Shown here piece after piece: positions 33,243-37,237 of a stretch of DNA of 37,237 nucleotides; the stretch's first letter is position 1, and each line of letters begins with the position of its first letter. The translations under genes and the position numbers were made by a program. Source of the stretch: a virus. Under the pieces are notes generated by a model. It made no database searches. It saw nothing but the letters and a program-made list of their open reading frames with translations, and had not been told where the DNA came from. Where the stretch lies: positions 1-37,237 of the IMG/VR virus record IMGVR_UViG_3300044451_000459; one strand, given 5' to 3'.

Positions 33243-33459
33243 AGCAAAGCGTCGTGGCACTAAAGAAGAACGAGTTGCTCAGGCAATTGAACGTAATGAA
33301 GCAACCAAGGCAGCAGCCAAACAAGCGGTAATTGCAAGACGCCAAAAGCTTCAATCCAAAGGTAAAACAATTGGTCTTAGCCGTCTGCCTTTTGGTTTAG
33401 CAATCGCCTTGGCTGCTGTGGGTTCAAGTGCATTTGAGGTAGGTAAAAATGAAAACTAG
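33235..33459 (+). CDS. Basic small protein with MGEAKRR start
   Basis: A 74-residue, very basic N-terminal half (MGEAKRRGTKEERVAQAI...) followed by a hydrophobic C-terminal segment (LPFGLAIALAAVGSSAF). The MGEAKRR opening is common among small phage and bacterial proteins. AAGGAG lies 9 nt upstream. Function unknown; a peripheral or single-pass membrane protein is possible. Confidence 0.6.
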   Translation: MGEAKRRGTKEERVAQAIERNEATKAAAKQAVIARRQKLQSKGKTIGLSRLPFGLAIALAAVGSSAFEVGKNEN

Positions 33460-34135
33460 ATGCCCAGCATGTGGGGCGACCACTAGCCTAGATGCCCTTT
33501 TAGGGCATGGTGATACCAGCAAAGCTTTTGTTGCAACACTTGCCTTGGTGGGTGATTTAGCTCAGCCACTAGTGAAGTACTTAGGAATGTTTCGCTCACT
33601 AAACCGTGACCTGACATTTGAACGTACAGCAAAGCTTATTGGTGAAATTGCTGAGGATATTAATGCTCAACAAATTAAGCGTGGTCACCACAGTTATCCA
33701 GCTCCTAAAGCAGCATGGATCTGGGCAATCAACACAATGCTTGAACGTCGTGACCAAGGCAAATTGCAACTGCCATTAAAAAACCATGGCTATCTGTATG
33801 AGGTGATCAGTTCATTCAAGCCAGAAAATGCACCAGCACCAACAGAACGCCGAGCAGCTGCTGCACCACGAGCGAAAACTGAAGAAGAACGTGCTGCTGA
33901 ACAAGCTGAACATGAACGTCAAAAGCATACACGCCCAAATCTAAGCGTTACCGAAATGCTTGGCTTTACACAAATGAATAAGAAACAGCCTGAGCGCGGG
34001 CTGAAGAACATCCCCAAGGAACAACTTATGGCGCATGTCGCTCAGAACAAGCAGCTAAATGAATCTTTAGAACAGTGTTACCAACGCCTCAAGGCTGCGG
34101 AAATTGAATCAGAACAAGGAGCTACACATGAATAA
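33449..34135 (+). CDS. Hypothetical phage protein with N-terminal CPAC motif
   Basis: A 228-residue protein. The N-terminal CPACGATTSLDALLGH looks like half of a zinc ribbon, and occurs in phage early proteins of unknown role. The middle is helical and aromatic (WIWAINTMLERR). An Ala/Glu/Arg-rich linker and a helical C-terminus follow. Its start overlaps the previous stop. A link to replication or to transposition is possible from position only. Confidence 0.65.
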   Translation: MKTRCPACGATTSLDALLGHGDTSKAFVATLALVGDLAQPLVKYLGMFRSLNRDLTFERTAKLIGEIAEDINAQQIKRGHHSYPAPKAAWIWAINTMLERRDQGKLQLPLKNHGYLYEVISSFKPENAPAPTERRAAAAPRAKTEEERAAEQAEHERQKHTRPNLSVTEMLGFTQMNKKQPERGLKNIPKEQLMAHVAQNKQLNESLEQCYQRLKAAEIESEQGATHE

Positions 34136-34745
34136 GCCTATTACAGAAGGTTATTGGGAAAACGCTTCAGGTGCATTTGTACCAGAAGCCAATGTCAAAG
34201 AAATTGACAAATTGCGTGATCAAACAGTTCGCAAACTTCATGAGAAAGCAAAAGAAATCCATGACCTTTTAGCGGAGTTCAAGGTTGAAGGCTTTGCTGA
34301 TATTGCCAGCTTTATCCAAATTTCTACCGACCAATACGGTGCAAAAGTTGGCGGTAATAAAGGCAACGTAACGCTCATGAGCTATGACGGACGCTTAAAA
34401 ATCCAACGCAATATTGCGGAAAACATCAGCTTTGATGAACGTTTGCAAGCTGCAAAACAACTCATTGATGAGTGCCTTGAAGAATGGACTGAAGGCAGCC
34501 GTGACGAAATCAAGGTCATCATTAATAACGCATTCCACGTAGACAAAAAGGGAGACATCAGCACAACCAAAGTACTTGGATTAAAACGCATTGAAATCAA
34601 CCACCCGAAATGGAAGCAAGCAATGCAGGCCATTTCAGACAGCATCAACATTATTGGCAGTAAAGCCTACTTACGTTTTTACACCCGCGATGACGCAACT
34701 GGTGGTTACTTACCGCTATCTCTAGACATCGCATCTATTTCTTAA
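34128..34745 (+). CDS. DUF3164 family protein
   Basis: A 205-residue protein of the DUF3164 family common in Mu-like early regions. It has the typical opening ([25 protein letters not shown]), the [10 protein letters not shown] segment and a C-terminal [24 protein letters not shown] 34128 has AAGGAG 6 nt upstream. An ATG at 34104 would lie deep in the previous gene. Function unknown. Confidence 0.85.
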   Translation: MNKPITEGYWENASGAFVPEANVKEIDKLRDQTVRKLHEKAKEIHDLLAEFKVEGFADIASFIQISTDQYGAKVGGNKGNVTLMSYDGRLKIQRNIAENISFDERLQAAKQLIDECLEEWTEGSRDEIKVIINNAFHVDKKGDISTTKVLGLKRIEINHPKWKQAMQAISDSINIIGSKAYLRFYTRDDATGGYLPLSLDIASIS

Positions 34746-34762
34746 AACAGGAACTTTTAAAC

Positions 34763-35035
34763 ATGAAAAAAACTGACTTAATCGCAAACATCGCAATGGA
34801 CGCTAATTTAACTAAATCACAGGCAACAGCTGCACTACAAGCAGTGGAAGATGCAATCGTTGCTGCTTTAGCTGAAGGCGGAAGTGTTTCTTGGATTGGC
34901 TTCGGAACTTTTTCCGTAAAAGAACGCGCTGCGCGTACTGGCCGTAATCCAAAAACTGGTGAAGAGCTACAAATTGCAGCGTCAAAAGCACCTTCATTCA
35001 AAGCAGGTAAAGCTCTTAAAGAGGCTGTGAAGTAA
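34763..35035 (+). CDS. Phage-encoded HU-family DNA-bending protein
   Basis: A 90-residue HU protein of full length, with the family signature [18 protein letters not shown] and Pro63 (RNPKTG) that intercalates into DNA. Mu transposition needs host HU to assemble the transpososome and IHF at the enhancer. A phage copy would free this phage from host supply. The ATG is 15 bp past the DUF3164 stop. The stop overlaps the next start (TAATG). Confidence 0.93.
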   Translation: MKKTDLIANIAMDANLTKSQATAALQAVEDAIVAALAEGGSVSWIGFGTFSVKERAARTGRNPKTGEELQIAASKAPSFKAGKALKEAVK

Positions 35036-35214
35036 TGGCAACAAAAGTAAATCACTTAGATGCTCTTGAAAAGAAAGGTCTAAAAGTCGTTCGGAAGTTC
35101 AACCTTTGTGGTTATTTCGAGTACCACGTATTGGACAGTAACAATCAAAGAATTGCGCGGGACACGGTTCAACAACGTGCTATCGAAATGGCTTTGAACA
35201 CCCTAATTGCATAA
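35035..35214 (+). CDS. Hypothetical small protein (59 aa)
   Basis: Starts within the HU stop (TAATG). Lys/Leu-rich N-terminus and a strand-rich middle (FNLCGYFEYHVLDSN) followed by a helix. No recognised family. Coupling to HU suggests joint expression. Confidence 0.6.
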   Translation: MATKVNHLDALEKKGLKVVRKFNLCGYFEYHVLDSNNQRIARDTVQQRAIEMALNTLIA

Positions 35215-35225
35215 GCGAGAACAAA

Positions 35226-35435
35226 ATGAAATTTAAAGTTGAAGTAACAAAAACTTTTACGCAAGACCACATTATTGATGCAGATGATGCCAATCATGCA
35301 AGAGAAATCGCATCAGAAATTTCGGAATTTATGGAAGCCAGCCGTAAAACCTTTTTTGAAAGTACATGGCAAGTAACACCAGTAGATCCATCAAATCAAA
35401 CTACATATCAACCTCAACAGAGTTATCTGAAATAA
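35226..35435 (+). CDS. Hypothetical small protein (69 aa)
   Basis: A 69-residue protein with a strand-helix-strand pattern (MKFKVEVTKTFTQDHIID, then ANHAREIASEISEF). GCGAGAACAAA precedes the ATG. Its last codons and stop lie in the 5' strand of the hammerhead stem II, so cleavage of the RNA would leave this gene's 3' end on the upstream fragment. Confidence 0.6.
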   Translation: MKFKVEVTKTFTQDHIIDADDANHAREIASEISEFMEASRKTFFESTWQVTPVDPSNQTTYQPQQSYLK

Positions 35436-35502
35436 GCGAAACACAGGCATTCGTGCCTGTGTCTACTGGATGTCGTGATCCAGTACTGATGAGCAGCGAT
35501 AG
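35423..35502 (+). ncRNA. Hammerhead ribozyme, type II
   Basis: All hammerhead parts are present in order on the + strand. GAA (35438-35440) is G12-A13-A14. Stem III is 9 bp (35441-35449 with 35454-35462) closed by a TTCG loop, and its outermost pair is A15.1-U16.1. C35463 is the cleavage-site C17 in a GUC triplet. Stem I is 8 bp (35464-35471 with 35478-35485) with loop GTCGTG. CTGATGA (35486-35492) is the other core strand. Stem II is the open stem: G93-C37 and C94-G36, an asymmetric internal loop, then TTATC (35423-35427) with GATAG (35498-35502). Predicted self-cleavage falls between 35463 and 35464, in the early polycistronic mRNA between two small genes. The core and two long stems are seen directly; activity is inferred. 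Confidence 0.92.
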
Positions 35503-35516
35503 GGAGAACCATCCAA

Positions 35517-35666
35517 ATGAAAAAATGCACTGTTGGTAACCGCCACAAATGGGAACACATCAAGAATGTTCAATTAACAACACGAACTAGCCGCAGTATT
35601 TCTATCAGCATAAAAGGTTTCTACAAATGTGCTTGTGGGGCTAAAAAATTAGGATACACACAATGA
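35517..35666 (+). CDS. Hypothetical small protein with C-x-C motif (49 aa)
   Basis: MKKCTVGNRHKWEH... basic, Ser/Thr-rich, ending in FYKCACGAKKLGYTQ, which resembles half of a zinc ribbon. GGGAG is 11 nt upstream, in the stretch just 3' of the hammerhead. It is the first gene on the RNA fragment downstream of cleavage. Overlaps the next start by 4 bp. Confidence 0.6.
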   Translation: MKKCTVGNRHKWEHIKNVQLTTRTSRSISISIKGFYKCACGAKKLGYTQ

Positions 35667-35731
35667 TTAAAGTTGAAGATTTAGAAAAGTTACCACCTGA
35701 AGTGGTGGAAAGTTTGGGAGAAGTATCGTGA
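35663..35731 (+). CDS. Tiny protein or leader peptide (22 aa)
   Basis: MIKVEDLEKLPPEVVESLGEVS between two overlaps (ATGA at start, GTGA at end). It carries the GGGAG of the next gene in its codons. It may serve translational coupling, or be a helical micro-protein. Confidence 0.45.
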   Translation: MIKVEDLEKLPPEVVESLGEVS

Positions 35732-36036
35732 GTGAAATCAGACCTTATATACACATGGAATTGTCCCCAGAAGAACAGCAGATTATTTTAGAGCGTCGAG
35801 CTGAAGAAGCCCACATCGCCGCAACTGAAGCTTTTCAAATTAAAGCATTAAATGTTGCAAACCTTTGGATGCAATGGTCTGAGAAAGAAGGATCTGGGCT
35901 AACACTTTCAACATTTCAGTCATCTTATGAATTTAATTATTTAGAAGCTGACTTACCTCTAATGTATGAAGCTGTGAAAAAAATTATGCAGGTAGTTCAT
36001 AGCCTCCAAGTTCCAAGGGAGAAGTCACAATGTTAG
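35728..36036 (+). CDS. Hypothetical protein (102 aa)
   Basis: A GTG start at 35728 with GGGAG upstream. Acidic helical N-terminus (LSPEEQQIILERRAEEAHIAATEAF), aromatic middle (LWMQWSEKEG) and a helical end. No recognised family. Followed by a small membrane protein with overlap. Confidence 0.6.
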   Translation: MSEIRPYIHMELSPEEQQIILERRAEEAHIAATEAFQIKALNVANLWMQWSEKEGSGLTLSTFQSSYEFNYLEADLPLMYEAVKKIMQVVHSLQVPREKSQC

Positions 36037-36236
36037 TACTTGCACTGCTACTTGTCCTTATTATTGGCTTCTACAATTGTTTTAATGAAGCAAAACTTGC
36101 ATGGAAAGCACGAAAAAATACAGGTTTAACAGTTTTTGAACGTCGTTCAAATATTTGTAAAGCTGGCTCATTTCTAACTCTTGCAGTACTTGCCTTAATT
36201 AGCCTTTGCGACACAGCTAAGGGAGTATTTTGGTAA
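36030..36236 (+). CDS. Small two-helix membrane protein
   Basis: A 68-residue protein with hydrophobic segments at residues ~2-15 and ~46-62 around a basic loop (KLAWKARKNTG...FERRSN). Function unknown. The stop overlaps the gemA start (TAATG). Confidence 0.6.
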   Translation: MLVLALLLVLIIGFYNCFNEAKLAWKARKNTGLTVFERRSNICKAGSFLTLAVLALISLCDTAKGVFW

Positions 36237-36676
36237 TGAAATTCAATAAAAAAGCTAATCTGATCAAGCTAATCCATGTAGGAAAAACCAAACTTGGTTT
36301 AGATGATGAGCTTTACCGAGACATTCTTACAAGCACTACTGGTAAAACCAGTTCAAAAGATCTGAACCTAGCACAGCTTGAAGCTGTGCTGGATCGCTTC
36401 AAACAACTTGGCTTTGAAGTTGAATCAAAAAATAAATCAGGTGTTAAGAACTTAGCAAGTGATGCGCAAAGCAAATTGATTCGCCACTTATGGTTGCAAC
36501 TACATGCAGCTGGTCATGTCAAAAACAGCAGTGAAAAAGCTTTAGCAAAATTTGTAGAGAACAAGGTTGGTGTGAGTGCATTGCAATTTATGAGCAGCCA
36601 TCACGCAGACATGATCATTACTCACTTACGCCAATGGTGCAAACGTTGCGGCATTGAAAGAACAATAAGAAAGTAA
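36236..36676 (+). CDS. gemA: GemA-like regulatory protein (Mu gp16, DUF1018)
   Basis: A 146-residue GemA/DUF1018 protein with the family opening (LIKLIHVGKTKLGLDDELYRDILTSTTGK), the LEAVLDRFKQLGFE helix and a C-terminal helix around LRHLWLQLH-type residues (IRHLWLQLHAAGHV). In Mu, GemA modulates host gene expression and precedes mor, as here. ATG 36236 overlaps the previous stop, with GGGAG 10 nt upstream. An in-frame TTG six bases earlier is less likely. Confidence 0.92.
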   Translation: MKFNKKANLIKLIHVGKTKLGLDDELYRDILTSTTGKTSSKDLNLAQLEAVLDRFKQLGFEVESKNKSGVKNLASDAQSKLIRHLWLQLHAAGHVKNSSEKALAKFVENKVGVSALQFMSSHHADMIITHLRQWCKRCGIERTIRK

Positions 36677-36705
36677 AAACCCCAGTGCGCCAACACTGAG
36701 GTTTT
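36676..36705. terminator. Bidirectional terminator between gemA and mor
   Basis: A 12-nt stem (36676-36687 with 36694-36705) around CGCCAA, overlapping the last base of the gemA stop. Rightward it has one C-A mismatch, then TTTTAAATT. Leftward the mismatch becomes G-U and the stem is followed by five U, so the leftward form is the better terminator. Confidence 0.7.
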
Positions 36706-36787
36706 AAATTCCACCCACCGACGAAAGTAAGAGGAGATAAATCATAAGACTGCTAAATCTTAACATGGGATAACAGCGGGAGCAATT

Positions 36788-37237
36788 ATGGTTTATCGTC
36801 CTCACATCACTGATGCACAACAATTATTTTCTGATGAAGAACTCATTGCACTTATGCCAAAAAACTTTGCATTTGTGGCGAAGCTTATCGGCATAAAACC
36901 AGCTTTGAGTCTAATTGAGAGCTATGGCGGCATCCTAGTTTTTGTACCCCACAAACACGCGCTAGGCATTCATCATGAGCTATCACAGATCATCGGTTAT
37001 TCAAAGCTACAGCTGCTATCAGAGCATTTAGGGAACAATTCAATAGAAGTGCCTATGGCGACAACAATCACGATTGCAATGCGTAATAGAACCATCCGTG
37101 AAATGGCTGCAAGGAAAGAAAGCCGCTCTAAAATCGCCCGTAAATTTGGCGTGACTATCAGAACAATCCGCAGTATCGTAAATGGCGAAGAAAAGCTTAA
37201 ATTCCATTTAGACCAGAATCTGGATTTATTCGAATAA
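36788..37237 (+). CDS. mor: Mor-family transcription activator
   Basis: A 149-residue Mor/C-family activator. Its N-terminal dimerisation part (DEELIALMPKNFAFVAKLIGIKPALSLIESYGG) is followed by the typical VPMATTITIAMRNRTIREMA segment and a C-terminal helix-turn-helix (RSKIARKFGVTIRTIRSIVNG). Mu Mor turns on middle transcription, and C turns on late genes; only one family member is visible here, so it may do both. GGGAG is 5 nt before the ATG. An 82-nt gap with the terminator at its start separates it from gemA. The last base of the window is its stop codon. Confidence 0.95.
   Translation: MVYRPHITDAQQLFSDEELIALMPKNFAFVAKLIGIKPALSLIESYGGILVFVPHKHALGIHHELSQIIGYSKLQLLSEHLGNNSIEVPMATTITIAMRNRTIREMAARKESRSKIARKFGVTIRTIRSIVNGEEKLKFHLDQNLDLFE

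Noticed and set aside
34876-34895. GGCGGAAGTGTTTC inside the HU gene, matching 14 bases of the boundary element
   Set aside because: It lacks the right arm of the dyad and the flanks, and encodes the conserved Gly-Gly-Ser-Val-Ser of HU, so it is most likely coincidence.
36831-36837. A second CTGATGA (hammerhead core strand) inside mor
   Set aside because: There is no GAAA strand, GUC triplet or closed stem around it; it is coding sequence.
1-37237. Search for tRNA genes, CRISPR arrays and insertion sequences
   Set aside because: No cloverleaf, no regularly spaced repeat array and no transposase other than the phage's own was seen by eye.

Overview
The window carries an essentially complete transposable (Mu-like) myophage genome. 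Its size (37.2 kb), gene families and module order match phage Mu: a MuA-type DDE transposase, a MuB-type ATPase, GemA and Mor, Mu gp27/gp28 terminase, gp29 portal, F, G, I/Z, T, gp36, gp37, L, M, tape measure, N, P, gp45-gp48 and a fibre. The AT-rich sequence and the protein flavour (for example the tailspike N-terminus) point to a gammaproteobacterial host, most likely Acinetobacter; this is inference. The first base is the end of the fibre stop codon and the last base ends the mor stop codon, so the phage ends and host flanks lie outside the window.

Layout. Positions 1-26623 hold the late genes, all leftward except one insert. From 26623 downward they run: lysis (endolysin, holin-like), two small Mu-type proteins, terminase, a Dam-type methylase, portal/F/G, protease-scaffold/capsid, connector proteins, sheath, tube, chaperone, tape measure, baseplate, fibre. 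A rightward membrane-protein gene (22247-22984) sits alone between terminase and methylase. Positions 26710-27913 hold a leftward lysogeny operon (S24 repressor plus lipoprotein). Positions 28014-37237 hold the rightward early operon: Ner-like protein, regulators, transposase, ATPase, many tiny genes, a DksA-type zinc finger, a phage HU protein, GemA and Mor. The repressor therefore sits in the middle with early and late genes diverging from it, unlike Mu itself, where it lies at the left end.

Most notable points. (1) A complete type II hammerhead ribozyme fold lies in the early transcript at 35423-35502. All core nucleotides are present, with predicted self-cleavage after 35463. (2) The tail sheath gene is split into separate N- and C-terminal genes by a 1228-codon tailspike-like gene. 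(3) A dispersed 24-bp element with the dyad GGCGGAAnnnnTTCCGCC occurs at five module boundaries (a sixth copy is degenerate). In four places it lies 50-53 nt ahead of the first start codon of a late operon. (4) Two late operons begin with a hairpin whose 3' arm is the Shine-Dalgarno sequence, followed by T7 and ATG. (5) Three matching 16-bp operator-like dyads and a 3 x 10-bp iteron array surround the repressor/ner switch.

How the genes work together (inference from families). Repressor and Ner control the early promoter. Transposase, ATPase and phage HU carry out replicative transposition. Mor turns on late transcription, probably from several operon heads marked by the dispersed element. 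The late genes build a contractile-tailed virion and lyse the host. The methylase, the lipoprotein and the lone membrane protein look like accessory (moron) genes. No tRNA, rRNA, CRISPR array or insertion sequence was seen, and no gene-free stretch exceeds 300 bases.
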